DNA of 63,373 bases from UBA6022 sp032154105 (GCA_032154105.1 JALDYI010000005.1:1-63373); one strand, 5' to 3'; positions 8,901 to 17,042 are shown, numbered from the stretch's first letter. Notes: generated by a model not told the origin, from the sequence alone. Program-made: numbers and translations.

Positions 8901-10279
8901 GGTGCGTCGTAGCCGAATTGCCCGTCACTGTATCCGGCCGATCCGAACTTGCTTACAAACACGCCAGCCGTTGAGAACACCTGTATGTCTTGGCGAAGGG
9001 CGTCGGCGACATAGAGCTGGCCGCTCGGGCTGAGGGCGATATTGGTAATTCGTCTAAATTGTCCATCGGCACTACCATAGGTACCAAAACTCGAAACATA
9101 CGCGCCACTACTGTCGAATTTTTGAATGCGATAGTTGCCGTCGCTATCAATGATATACGAGTTCCCACTGCCGTCTTGCACAATGCGGTCTTGTGTATAG
9201 GTAGAGTCGCTCAAGAAGTTGCCTGGAGCGAGCCGATAGCCGATATCATCAATGTATGTTCCAGTGTTACTGTAGCGCGACAGGACGCTTGATGTGCGAA
9301 TCTCCTGGGAGTATAGCGTATTTTGGGCTCGGTTCATTTTGACACGCGATGGTTGACTCTGGAGTGAGAAGTTGCCAAGGTATGTGCCGCTCGCATTGAA
9401 ACGCTGAACATAAATGTTGCATAGACCGGTCGTGCTCGCTCCAACATAGACGGTGCCGCTACTATCTATAGTGACTGACTTGAGCGTATTGAATGATGGA
9501 AACGCAGGGCAGCCGAGTGCCGTATTAACAGCTCCAAACTGTAAAAGATATCCACCTGTGCTGGTAAATTTCTTAACGCGATGATTGTTTCCATCGGCAA
9601 CGTACAAATTGTCACTTGGATCAATTTCAAGGTCGACGATCTGATTGAACTGACTATTGCCTGAGCCGGTAGATCCAAATTTCAGGAGGAAGTTGCCACT
9701 ACTGTCGAATTTTTGAATGCGGTTGACAGTTTTATCAACAACATAGAGATTGCCGCTGCTGTCGGTGGTCATTTGTCCGATGGTGCCGAATTGTCCATCG
9801 CCAGTTCCTGCACCTCCTATTGATCGTATGAATGTGCCACTGCTGGTGTACTTTTCTATCCTGTTGCCTCCAACTGCGGCATAAACATTATCTGAAGGGT
9901 CAACGGTTACAGTACTGAGAGTTGTTGGTGGGGCGAATGATCCCCAGGCGAGATTCTGTTCATACGGGGTGATGTCTCGAACGAAAGTGTTTGTAGGTGA
10001 GATGACGCGAATATAGTTATCGCTTCCTCCGGCGACGGTGAAGTAACTGTTGCCCGCAGAATCGAAAGCGAGACCTGGCGAGCCGTTGTAGGTGGTGCGG
10101 GCACCAATTGTACTTGATGTGGTCTGAGAAAAAGTATCATAGCTAGCATTGGCAGTTTGCCAAGGCATGGTAGCAAGAGAGGATAGGACTAACGTAAGGG
10201 CGGTTACACCGAGGCTTATCTGCTTGAAATGTTTGCGTGCTGAGAGAAAAGTATATTTCGCTGAAATATGGAGACCCAT
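5933..10279 (-). CDS. Giant surface protein: NHL repeats and fibronectin III domains
   Basis: A 1448-aa predicted surface protein. Visible in order: basic N-terminus and signal/anchor helix (~18-43); a long block of NHL beta-propeller repeats (about 50-600, recurring FGSxGxGDGQF, NLYVVDxxxNRIQKF); two fibronectin III domains (~660-850); a second NHL block (~860-1130); another FN3; a Pro/Thr-rich stalk (~1250-1310); a last FN3-like domain; and a C-terminal membrane helix ending KKRRNK. The start at ATG 10279 removes an implausible upstream extension. It precedes the pilin run by 29 nt. It probably displays a ligand-binding propeller on the cell surface; the ligand is unknown. Confidence 0.9.
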   Translation of the reverse strand: MGLHISAKYTFLSARKHFKQISLGVTALTLVLSSLATMPWQTANASYDTFSQTTSSTIGARTTYNGSPGLAFDSAGNSYFTVAGGSDNYIRVISPTNTFVRDITPYEQNLAWGSFAPPTTLSTVTVDPSDNVYAAVGGNRIEKYTSSGTFIRSIGGAGTGDGQFGTIGQMTTDSSGNLYVVDKTVNRIQKFDSSGNFLLKFGSTGSGNSQFNQIVDLEIDPSDNLYVADGNNHRVKKFTSTGGYLLQFGAVNTALGCPAFPSFNTLKSVTIDSSGTVYVGASTTGLCNIYVQRFNASGTYLGNFSLQSQPSRVKMNRAQNTLYSQEIRTSSVLSRYSNTGTYIDDIGYRLAPGNFLSDSTYTQDRIVQDGSGNSYIIDSDGNYRIQKFDSSGAYVSSFGTYGSADGQFRRITNIALSPSGQLYVADALRQDIQVFSTAGVFVSKFGSAGYSDGQFGYDAPGRMQFATNGDLYVSNNATGFSVTDRIIVFDNTNAFKRNITSYQQNGQTVNFGFKILNFVLMSDDTLVTVLYGSPDKLLRVSSNGVFIDEKPLQNLTGENEDHVFYSGTSRLYVDRNDTLYLIGTETNSPATSLLQRPILAAINLDVPGIADFRYVKSLDSTQDIVHFSANNSLQHWSSRFDYLGIYDTTGTVHSPGSPQNLTATSPARGKITASWTAPSSSGDGPVLGYRIDYKTHSSSSWIKHTTTTDTTDTIIYLPTDAYDVRVFAYNLAGLGAPATVSNISVTGVSNPSAPLNLSATSPAFGVANLTWQYPTDDGGEAITTYKVEYKPQASGQWLPYSGAVNTNAATITSLLDDTYDFRVSAVNSSGAGATASYDNLQVDNTYRFKTKLDVLDGGYIQGIQFDSSGKRYENDYYYDRINVYSADGTYESSFGTSGSGDDELYSPRQGVISSDNRLYIPDSGNDRVQIFELDGTHVGSFGTGGTGDGEMSYPVEIYIDSADNLYVVSEYSNIQKYSKDGVYLGRIATDAAAPVSMTMDAAGNIFVANASYDDDHGIIKYASDGTTRLDHIGSEGEAPGQMYEIYGMAVNASNQLVTNDSYNGRLQIFDSNGDLIQVIGRGYGDQGEYLTFDDNMSLVQTANGDIYLPNGYSPYIQVLSYTGKTAAPAADPDPPSQPLSVAVNNDTANQLTIAWNTPSNDGGSTITSYKIEHKLSSQSSSAWTPSIISGSLHEYTLTDLQATCHDIQISAGNAYGYSTPVLIGCTQVNDPVVIPPTPPVTPPTTPTAPAPTTQMPTSSPVPATGTPRVATTPAQAPGNTTSSQESTNTGSTNTPKVSASPATNNDTVITWQTPSDIEPERYIIEYRDASIPDSDTTTPWKQLKGVPGNYTSATITLPEGSYNVRVAAVLIGKRTNRVILGVAHVNIPRHASVVANTETKNMTAWPVWVIICSALLVIGLLFFIPILWKKRRNKAQASASQQPPQHWP

Positions 10280-10430
10280 GACCACTCTTTGCTGTAATGA
10301 ATAGCTATTTATTATCAAAACTAGCGAAGGTGGTGCTTTTGCCAGCCATACATCTTGTATTGCGCTTAAGCATAGCAAGCTTCAATATGAAAGTAAAGGA
10401 TCTATGTCCTAGACATTCTGAGTGCGAGAT

Positions 10431-11339
10431 TTATCTAATTGACGCATAGTCCAGGATGATTTTACGCAGCTTCGTTATGAATAATATCTTGTCAAAACGT
10501 TTTGCTTTGCGGCGGAGGGTACCTGGCAGAGAGTTTGTGAGTTCTGCTTTTTTAAGCGCCGCAGTCACTGCATTAATATTTAATTCCTGAAATAAGACAC
10601 CAGTCTCATCGTCTTGAATGATATCGGTCTTGGCATGAGGGCTATAGGCGACAACGAATGCGCCGGCAGCGAGCGCTTCGATCTGCGTCGTTTCAAAATC
10701 TACCGTACGCAGTGATATATAGCCTTTGGCAGCAGTAAGAGCACTGCGGAGAGTGGCCTCGCTATCAGAAGGAGTAAGAATTCTTAGCCTAATACCAAGT
10801 TTTGTAACACTCTCTGTTACGAGGTTGATATGACTACCGGGTAGCTGGCTATCGATGACGACATAATAATTATCCCGTTGTCGTGCGGGTTCAAAAAGAC
10901 TGGTGTCGACTGGGGGGTTGAGGACAGTCGCAGGCCGATCGTAGCGGGTTTTAATAGCTTGCTGAGCTTCAGACGACGTAGCGATAAAAACATCTATAGT
11001 TTGAGCCGCTCGCATATCGATTGATTGTAATGCGGGCTCAATGGCCGTTCCATGGCTGTAGTGAATATGAAGCTGGGTATCGCGAGCCTTGGCGATGTGT
11101 TTTGCATTGTTGCCATATGAAATAATGACGTCAAAAGGTGACAGGTCTAACTTTTTGAGCCAGCCAATCTGTAGTTTTGGAAAAAGGCGATGAAGTGCTT
11201 TGGTGATCTTCGAGCTGGTAACTGGTGACTTGTATAGCGTAGCACTCGGAAAAGCTTCGTGTAGTCCTGTAAGAATATGAACATCACTATCTAGGACTAC
11301 CGATCGGTCGTAAATAAAGGCAATATTTGGTGAAGTCAT
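10431..11339 (-). CDS. Glycosyltransferase family 4-like
   Basis: A 302-aa glycosyltransferase with GT-B pattern. It resembles the 12448 protein (shared LNPPVDTSLF / IYPPVELDRF segment and a C-terminal IEALAAG motif) but is shorter and has lost the usual first acidic residue of the EX7E site (VDFETTQIEALAAG). The ATG at 11339 overlaps the previous stop by ATGA, indicating translational coupling. It is the last gene of the polysaccharide operon. The donor sugar is unknown. Confidence 0.8.
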   Translation of the reverse strand: MTSPNIAFIYDRSVVLDSDVHILTGLHEAFPSATLYKSPVTSSKITKALHRLFPKLQIGWLKKLDLSPFDVIISYGNNAKHIAKARDTQLHIHYSHGTAIEPALQSIDMRAAQTIDVFIATSSEAQQAIKTRYDRPATVLNPPVDTSLFEPARQRDNYYVVIDSQLPGSHINLVTESVTKLGIRLRILTPSDSEATLRSALTAAKGYISLRTVDFETTQIEALAAGAFVVAYSPHAKTDIIQDDETGVLFQELNINAVTAALKKAELTNSLPGTLRRKAKRFDKILFITKLRKIILDYASIR

Positions 11340-12439
11340 GGGCGTGGCTTCGGAGCTGTTACCGACAGATATATGGCGTGCGTTTGCTCGGCCATACGCA
11401 GCCATGAATAGGTAGCAGCTTGCTTCTTGCCGCGAGTAATAAAGTCGGCCCGGAGTGTCTCAGATTGTAGGAATGAATCGATGACACGGGCGATATCTTG
11501 CGGGTCCGACGGGTTAAAGTACTGAGCGGCATCGCCATATACTTCCGGGAGGCAGCTAGCGTTGCTACTGGCGACCGGTGCACCTTCGACCATTGCCTCA
11601 AGCCCAGGTAGACCGAACCCTTCCATAAATGACGGGAAGACGTACGCTTGGCAGTTTTGGTAGAGCCAGGCCAGCTCTTGATCGCTTACAAAGTTGGTAA
11701 AGATGATATTCTGGTAGCCTTGTGTCGCTGCCCAGTCTTTATTTGATTGAGCGTTATTATCAATCTTCCCCGCGAGAACAAGCTGCAGGTCGGGATGGGT
11801 CTTTCGCAGTAGTTGGTGGGCGGTGATGAGGTTGCGGACATTCTTGTAGGCTGGTTGGCGACCGACATAGAGGATGAATTCCTTATCAACCAGAGGCTCA
11901 TATGGCTCCGAAGGCGATGGTAATGTGTCGGCAGCTTCGTGCGTAACACTGACGCGGGATTCGGGGATGTGAGCAAAGCGAACGTAATCATCTTTGGTGA
12001 ACTGTGACGGGGTGATGATATGAGCAGAGGTGCGGCCAACGACAAAAAGGACGACATGGGCAACAAGTTTTTTAATGGCGAAGATAAGCTTATTTAGGCT
12101 TGTATCGTCAATGCGTAGGAAGGTGAGGTCGTGGATGGTCGTGGCGTGCTTTTTGAAATAGAGCAGCGGCTGATGGAACATGCAGAAGTGAACAAGATCA
12201 AAGTTGTGTTTATACAGGAAGAACAAGAAGCCAATTTGCTCGGCAAAAGAATGGGGTGCGTAGTCGGCGACAACAACCGTGAAGTTGGATGTGGTTGGGC
12301 GCCAGTAGTCCCTGTCTTTTTGGCGCACCAAAATCGTGTATGAGTTGGTCGTGTCAACCTTTTCGAGATAGGTGATGAGCCGTTCGACATAGCGGCCGGT
12401 TGAAGTACTGATAATGCGGGCGTCGATGGCTATGTTCAT
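11336..12439 (-). CDS. Glycosyltransferase family 4 (GT1-type domain)
   Basis: A 367-aa GT-B glycosyltransferase. N-terminal MNIAIDARIIS is typical of family 4, and the C-terminal nucleotide-sugar site has FMEGFGLPGLEAMVEGAPV (EX7E with intact glutamates) plus YVGRQPAYKN. It probably adds a hexose to a lipid-linked oligosaccharide on the cytoplasmic side of the membrane. It begins 8 nt after the preceding glycosyltransferase and overlaps the next by 4 nt. Confidence 0.9.
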   Translation of the reverse strand: MNIAIDARIISTSTGRYVERLITYLEKVDTTNSYTILVRQKDRDYWRPTTSNFTVVVADYAPHSFAEQIGFLFFLYKHNFDLVHFCMFHQPLLYFKKHATTIHDLTFLRIDDTSLNKLIFAIKKLVAHVVLFVVGRTSAHIITPSQFTKDDYVRFAHIPESRVSVTHEAADTLPSPSEPYEPLVDKEFILYVGRQPAYKNVRNLITAHQLLRKTHPDLQLVLAGKIDNNAQSNKDWAATQGYQNIIFTNFVSDQELAWLYQNCQAYVFPSFMEGFGLPGLEAMVEGAPVASSNASCLPEVYGDAAQYFNPSDPQDIARVIDSFLQSETLRADFITRGKKQAATYSWLRMAEQTHAIYLSVTAPKPRP

Positions 12440-12447
12440 ATGGTATG

Positions 12448-13569
12448 TTACTCCAAGGTCCTAGTAATGGTCTTAATATAGGTTAGAATCGCCTGCTTGA
12501 AGGCGTTGACCGAGAATTGCTCGGCGGTAGCGGCGACTGTCATAGCGTCATACGCGGTAATATCAAATGCGGTGATGGCCGCAGCCAGGCTATCGATAGT
12601 TTGGTCGTCGAAGAGTTTTCCATTGACGCCGTCTATCACGTAGTCTTTTGCCCCGCCAGCATTGAAGGCGATGACGGGTGTACCGGCAGCAAGTGCCTCG
12701 ACCGCCACGATACCGAAATCATCTACGCCTGGAAAGAGAAACGCACCGGCTTGAGATACTTCCAGGGCAAGCTCCTGGTCGCTTGCTCCAACGACGAATC
12801 GAATCGTATCTCCGGCGATATCTTTGAGCTTTTGATGATCTGGACCATCACCAATCACAGTAAGCTTTTCATCGAGCTTTGTGCAGGCTGCAACGGCAAG
12901 GTCAATCATTTTGTATGGCGTCTGACGTCCGGCGATGACAAACGATCGCTTACGTGCAGCAGGTGAAGCGGCGGAGGCAAATCGATCAAGCTCAACTGGC
13001 GGATAGATTACTGTACTCTCGCGTTGGTAATACTGTTTAATTGCAACCTGGGAGTGGCGGGAATTGGTGATGATATGGTCAGGTCGTGCAGCAAACCGCT
13101 TGTCCCATGTACGTAGAGGGCCGACAAGGGCACGAAGACCGATTCGTGCGAGCCAGTCGAGCCTACCGAAGCCAGGGTTAGTAAGGTATGCTTCGTAACG
13201 ACTCCAATAATAGTGAGTTGGCGCATGCATGTAGCAGATGTGAACGGCGTCTTTTCGCAACTTGATGCCTTTTGCCTCCGCGCCACTTGATGAGATAACG
13301 ATATCGTAGTCGCGTAGATCGAGATTGTTGAAATAGATCATGCGAAGGACGGGAAGAAACTTCTTAAGGCTAAGAGGTAGTTTTTGGAGCCAGCCGGTAC
13401 GGACGTCGATATCCTTAAACCATGTCAGCTTTACCGGGTCATATTGGGATGTGTAGACGGGGGCATCCGGAAAGAGATGCTGTAGCTCGAGTACTACTCT
13501 TTCAGCACCACCAACACCGGTAAGCCAGTCGCAAACAATTGCCACCTTTGGGCTAGAGGAGGTTGTCAT
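12448..13569 (-). CDS. Glycosyltransferase family 4, WbaZ-like
   Basis: A 373-aa GT-B enzyme starting with VAIVCDWLTGVGGAERVVLEL, the donor-binding style of mannosyl/rhamnosyl transferases such as WbaZ. The C-terminal motif is FPGVDDFGIVAVEALAAGTPV (the first acidic position is Asp where many family members have Glu). Its stop overlaps the preceding gene's start by one base. It acts after the priming transferase in repeat-unit assembly, by inference from the operon. Confidence 0.9.
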   Translation of the reverse strand: MTTSSSPKVAIVCDWLTGVGGAERVVLELQHLFPDAPVYTSQYDPVKLTWFKDIDVRTGWLQKLPLSLKKFLPVLRMIYFNNLDLRDYDIVISSSGAEAKGIKLRKDAVHICYMHAPTHYYWSRYEAYLTNPGFGRLDWLARIGLRALVGPLRTWDKRFAARPDHIITNSRHSQVAIKQYYQRESTVIYPPVELDRFASAASPAARKRSFVIAGRQTPYKMIDLAVAACTKLDEKLTVIGDGPDHQKLKDIAGDTIRFVVGASDQELALEVSQAGAFLFPGVDDFGIVAVEALAAGTPVIAFNAGGAKDYVIDGVNGKLFDDQTIDSLAAAITAFDITAYDAMTVAATAEQFSVNAFKQAILTYIKTITRTLE

Positions 13570-14987
13570 TAGCGCGCACCTCGCTGCATGATCACTGAGT
13601 AGGCAGTTTTGAGGATGATTTGGATGTCGAGTAGGAGCGTCCAGTTTTGGACGTAGTAGATGTCGAGTGCGCGGCGGTCTTCAAAGCTAATATTGCGACG
13701 GCCAGATACTTGTGCGAGGCCAGTTAGGCCGGACTTAACACTGAGGATAAGACTTTTATTCGGGTACTGGTTTAGTTCTGATGGTACAAGTGCGCGCGGC
13801 CCCACGAGGCTAATATCACCCTTAAGGACGTTGAATAACTGTGGAAGTTCGTCGAGACTAGTGCTGCGCAGGAAGCGACCGAAGGCGGTTACACGGGGAT
13901 CTTTTTCGAGCTGATCGCCATTGTCCCGATACTCCTTTGATAATTCTGACTTGCCCATTTTTGCAAAGGCATCCTCGGGGCTCATGCCAGAATATTCCTG
14001 CTTCATAGTGCGGAACTTATAAATATACACTGGCTGGTTGAAACGCGAGAGTCGCTTTTGTTTGAAGAAGATTGGTGCATGCGGTTCGCTGAGTTTGGCT
14101 ATGAGCGAAATGAGCATCATGAATGGTGAAGCGAGCAAGATAATCAAAAAACCCATGCTAAGATCGAGTGCTCGTTTTGTCACTCGGCCATGGCCAATAA
14201 GAGGAGTGGTCATGACGTTGACAACAGGCAGGGTGCTGAGAATTTCGATGGTGTTTCGAGAGCTTGATAGGGCTTGGTGTTCGCTGACGTATTTATACGC
14301 GGCGTGATGATCGACGGCTGCTTTATATACCTCATCCTGACGTGCGGCGTCGGTTTGGATGATGACATCTGGCGTCGAATCTTTTAGTGCCTGGGTGAGT
14401 GACGTAAATTTCTTATCACTGAGCGCTTCGGGGATGAACTGATTATTGGCGACGATGCCAGTGATGAGGTAGCCTGAACGACGATTGTCCCCGATGTAGT
14501 CGGCTAGGCTGAGTGTCGCTGGACTATTGCCGATAATCAGTAATTTTAAGGCTCCGCGGCCGCGGTCGAGCAGCATCAGGCGTATATGTTTAATGATGGT
14601 GCGGATCGAGGCAAGGAGTACGAAGCTAATCCCGAAGGCGTAAATCGCAACCAGTTTAGCCGGGAAGATTGGTGTCGAGGCGAAGAAACTGACGGCGATC
14701 ATGATGAGGATGCCAAAGGCAGCGGCAATAATTAGGCGACCGAACTCTTTCGGGCGGTATTCGTATACTTCTCGTGAGTAAAGCCCAAGAATGTAGAGCA
14801 AAATGATCCATAGGGGGAGTAGTGCGGCAATGGTAGTGATGAACTCGAAAGAGGTGATTGCTGTGGGAAGGGGGCGAGGGTCGACAGATACGCGTAGAAT
14901 GTACGCTGCGGTGAATGATAGGAGCAGGGCAAGGATATCACCAAATGCCAAGCACAGCCTGTAGATGAACGGTCCGTTATTTCTCAT
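13569..14987 (-). CDS. Priming sugar-phosphate transferase (polyprenyl glycosylphosphotransferase)
   Basis: A 472-aa WbaP/WcaJ-type bacterial sugar transferase. It has four N-terminal membrane helices (~10-115), a Rossmann-like middle segment (~140-240), another membrane-associated helix, and the conserved C-terminal catalytic domain (KRALDLSMGF, FFKQKRLSRFNQPVYIYKFRTM, LRSTSLDELPQLFNVLKGDISLVGPRA). It transfers a sugar-1-phosphate to undecaprenyl phosphate, starting repeat-unit synthesis. It is the first gene of the leftward operon, divergent from the O-antigen ligase/polymerase. TATATC at 15001-15006 on the minus strand could give a very short leader. Confidence 0.95.
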   Translation of the reverse strand: MRNNGPFIYRLCLAFGDILALLLSFTAAYILRVSVDPRPLPTAITSFEFITTIAALLPLWIILLYILGLYSREVYEYRPKEFGRLIIAAAFGILIMIAVSFFASTPIFPAKLVAIYAFGISFVLLASIRTIIKHIRLMLLDRGRGALKLLIIGNSPATLSLADYIGDNRRSGYLITGIVANNQFIPEALSDKKFTSLTQALKDSTPDVIIQTDAARQDEVYKAAVDHHAAYKYVSEHQALSSSRNTIEILSTLPVVNVMTTPLIGHGRVTKRALDLSMGFLIILLASPFMMLISLIAKLSEPHAPIFFKQKRLSRFNQPVYIYKFRTMKQEYSGMSPEDAFAKMGKSELSKEYRDNGDQLEKDPRVTAFGRFLRSTSLDELPQLFNVLKGDISLVGPRALVPSELNQYPNKSLILSVKSGLTGLAQVSGRRNISFEDRRALDIYYVQNWTLLLDIQIILKTAYSVIMQRGAR

Positions 14988-15093
14988 GGGGGTGCGCTAC
15001 GATATAAGTCATTAGTTAATGAATGAGTCTATTATATCCCAATCTGTACACAAGGGAAATACGAGAGCGATGACTACTGTATACTAATAAGTA

Positions 15094-16413
15094 ATGAAGC
15101 AAACGCGACTCTCAATGCTGTATCTTGGCCTCTTGCTGTTTATATTTGGCTTTATTGTGCTACATGCACCATTTACGGTAGTTATCAGCACGCTTGAGCC
15201 AGCTATGGGCGATCTTGCAAAGTCCTGGAAAGAGATGTTAATGGTGGTGGCCGGAATGTGTGCTATCGGACTGATCATCAAGCATCGAGCCTGGAAAACT
15301 TTCTTGCACGATAAGCTTTTGTGGATCATTGCGGGGTACATGCTGCTTCATATTACGACCATTGCGCTGTTGCCACAAGGAACCGCTTCAACCATGGCGG
15401 GTTTGGCTATCGACCTCCGTTACATTGCCTTTTTCGTGTTGGTCTATGTGGCCCTGCAACTTTACCCGGCTACTCGTTCATTATTTGTACGCGTTGGTAC
15501 GATTGGGGCGGCTATTGTTGCAGGATTTGGAGCCCTCCAGTTATTCCTGCCGAAGGATATCTTAAGCCATATTGGGTATGGCAAGGATACGATCGTACCC
15601 TATATGACGGTCGATCGAAACCATGATTTTATAAGGATAAATAGCACACTCCGGGGTCCGAACCCACTCGGTGCGTATATAGCGATGGTACTGTCGATTG
15701 TCGTAAGCTTTGTGCTGCTACAGTATAAGCGACTATCGAGCCGCTCACCTCGCTGGCTGGTGGGAGTATTTACCCTTTGTCTTTTGGTGACACTTTGGGT
15801 AAGTTATTCTCGAAGTGCACTGCTGGCTGCTGTCTTTGGTTTGGCGGTGATCGCGCTATGTCTATGGGGCAAGAAGGTGAGGGCGGTAAAGCCAATGTGG
15901 TGGTTACTATCTGGATCTGTGGTGCTTGCTTTGGCATTTGGTGGCTATATGATCGGAAAAGACAGTAGCTTCGTGTCGAATGTTATCTTGCATGAAGATC
16001 CGGCTGAAGGTAATGATAGTGGCTCAAACGATGGTCATGTCGAATCACTTCAGCACGGCATCCAGGCTATGATTGCGCAGCCATTTGGTGCGGGTGTCGG
16101 CAGTACCGGAACGGCTTCGTATCACGGGGACTCGCCGCTTATTATTGAGAATCAATACTTATTTATAGCGCATGAGATAGGCTGGCTCGGGATTATTCTC
16201 TTCCTTATCATCTTTATTGAAGTGATGCGACGTTTATGGCTGCGACGCAAAGATTGGCTGGCGCTTGGCGTGTTTGCGAGCGGCGTTGGCCTTGGGCTCA
16301 TTGGTATTTTGCAGCCAGTGTGGGTAGACGACACCGTCAGCCTTATTTGGTGGGGGCTTGCGGCAGTTGCTATTGCATCAAAGGAGGCATATGTCAGATC
16401 TACGACCAAGTAA
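15094..16413 (+). CDS. O-antigen ligase/polymerase-like membrane protein
   Basis: A 439-aa multi-spanning protein (about ten to twelve helices) of the Wzy/WaaL/RfaL superfamily: helices up to ~110, a periplasmic-type loop with RGPNPLGAYIAMVL, and a late large loop containing EDPAEGNDSGSNDGHVES before HGIQAM and the final helices. It probably polymerises or ligates the repeat units made by the divergent operon. TATACT at 15080-15085 is 8 nt from the ATG, so the message is leaderless. The last bases overlap the next gene. Confidence 0.85.
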   Translation: MKQTRLSMLYLGLLLFIFGFIVLHAPFTVVISTLEPAMGDLAKSWKEMLMVVAGMCAIGLIIKHRAWKTFLHDKLLWIIAGYMLLHITTIALLPQGTASTMAGLAIDLRYIAFFVLVYVALQLYPATRSLFVRVGTIGAAIVAGFGALQLFLPKDILSHIGYGKDTIVPYMTVDRNHDFIRINSTLRGPNPLGAYIAMVLSIVVSFVLLQYKRLSSRSPRWLVGVFTLCLLVTLWVSYSRSALLAAVFGLAVIALCLWGKKVRAVKPMWWLLSGSVVLALAFGGYMIGKDSSFVSNVILHEDPAEGNDSGSNDGHVESLQHGIQAMIAQPFGAGVGSTGTASYHGDSPLIIENQYLFIAHEIGWLGIILFLIIFIEVMRRLWLRRKDWLALGVFASGVGLGLIGILQPVWVDDTVSLIWWGLAAVAIASKEAYVRSTTK

Positions 16414-16765
16414 AAAGCAGCGCGAGCTACTGAATTTTATCGACGGGTTTATTAAGGGTAATGGCTATGGGCCAAGTTACCGTGAGGTGATGCGTGCCCT
16501 CGATTACAAATCGGTGTCTACGGTCGCTACGCATATCGACGGCCTAATTACTCGGGGGTACCTTCGCAAGAAAGATAATTCGGCTCGTTCACTTGAGGTG
16601 GTTTCGCAAGATGTGGCCGCGCCTGTTGCCTCAAAAGCATCTGCGCACATTAAGTGGCTTGATAGCGAAATTATTGCTCGTGAAGCGATTGATAGCGACG
16701 AATCTCGCCAACAAGTTACCATTTTAAAACATGCCCGCGACATACTTGACCAACCCCAGGTATAA
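16391..16765 (+). CDS. LexA-type winged-helix protein without peptidase domain
   Basis: A 124-aa protein whose residues ~6-68 match the LexA DNA-binding domain (SKKQRELLNFIDGFIKGNGYGPSYREV, then STVATHIDGLITRGYL). The autoproteolytic S24 domain is absent; instead a ~55-aa tail contains a predicted helix. AAGGAGG precedes the ATG at 16391, and the gene overlaps the end of the ligase/polymerase gene. It may be a repressor not inactivated by LexA-like self-cleavage. Its targets are unknown. Confidence 0.8.
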   Translation: MSDLRPSKKQRELLNFIDGFIKGNGYGPSYREVMRALDYKSVSTVATHIDGLITRGYLRKKDNSARSLEVVSQDVAAPVASKASAHIKWLDSEIIAREAIDSDESRQQVTILKHARDILDQPQV

Positions 16766-16786
16766 CGGGTATAATACTCCTTGTAT

Positions 16787-16861
16787 TCCGACGTAGCTCA
16801 ATGGTGGAGCAAGAAGCTGTTAACTTCGAGGTTGCTGGTTCGAGTCCAGCCGTCGGAGCCA
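16787..16861 (+). tRNA. tRNA-Asn(GTT)
   Basis: Cloverleaf: acceptor TCCGACG / CGTCGGA, D-stem GCTC/GAGC, anticodon loop CTGTTAA (GTT), T-arm GCTGG TTCGAGT CCAGC, discriminator G and encoded CCA (16859-16861). One A-G mismatch closes the anticodon stem. Immediately followed by a terminator hairpin that uses the CCA bases, and 179 nt further by a copy of its own 3' end. Confidence 0.97.
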
Positions 16862-16863
16862 AG
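16844..16863 (+). repeat. Direct repeat, left copy (tRNA-Asn 3' end)
   Basis: A 20-nt sequence starting in the T-loop (GTCCAGC) and ending after CCA (GGAGCCAAG). It is identical to 17023-17042. Confidence 0.95.
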
Positions 16864-16897
16864 AAAAGAAGAGTCCTTGAGGCTCTTTTTTTCTTGG
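16859..16897 (+). terminator. Terminator hairpin abutting tRNA-Asn
   Basis: CCAAGAAAAGAAGAGTC pairs with GGCTCTTTTTTTCTTGG around CTTGA. The 5' arm includes the tRNA CCA end. It is the first module of the tRNA-tail element. Confidence 0.85.
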
Positions 16898-17042
16898 CTA
16901 TGAACGTCACGGCACGAGAACCAGGTCTTTTGCATAGGCAAAAGTGGTTCGGTGTAGTGCGGTGAAGTTCTGGAAAAGTTTACTTTTACCAGAACGAGCA
17001 AGCGAAAGAGGCTTTAGTCAATGTCCAGCCGTCGGAGCCAAG
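16862..17042 (+). mobile_element. tRNA-tail element A (downstream of tRNA-Asn)
   Basis: A ~180-nt non-coding element between tRNA-Asn and an exact 20-nt copy of the tRNA 3' end. Modules: terminator hairpin (to 16897); a long imperfect hairpin with outer arms TCACGGCAC (16907) and GTGCGGTGA (16957), middle GAACCA/TGGTTC and apical CTTTTGC/GCAAAAG (16927-16944), with GTGTAG on the 3' side; hairpin GTTCTGG/CCAGAAC (16967-16995); then CAAGCGAAAGAGGCTTTAG and the tRNA copy. The core is shared with the element at 57093-57272. No coding frame of interest. Integration at the tRNA or an RNA role are both possible. Confidence 0.75.
17023..17042 (+). repeat. Direct repeat, right copy of tRNA-Asn 3' end
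   Basis: Identical over 20 nt to the T-loop/acceptor 3' strand of the upstream tRNA, 179 nt away. It cannot itself form a tRNA because the 5' half is missing. It resembles an attR left by tRNA-targeted integration. Confidence 0.95.

Noticed and set aside
16798..17001. Open frames across tRNA-Asn and the tail element (for example one reading GSDGWTRTSNLEV)
   Set aside because: These are translations of tRNA and structured non-coding sequence, with no binding sites; such frames are known false genes.
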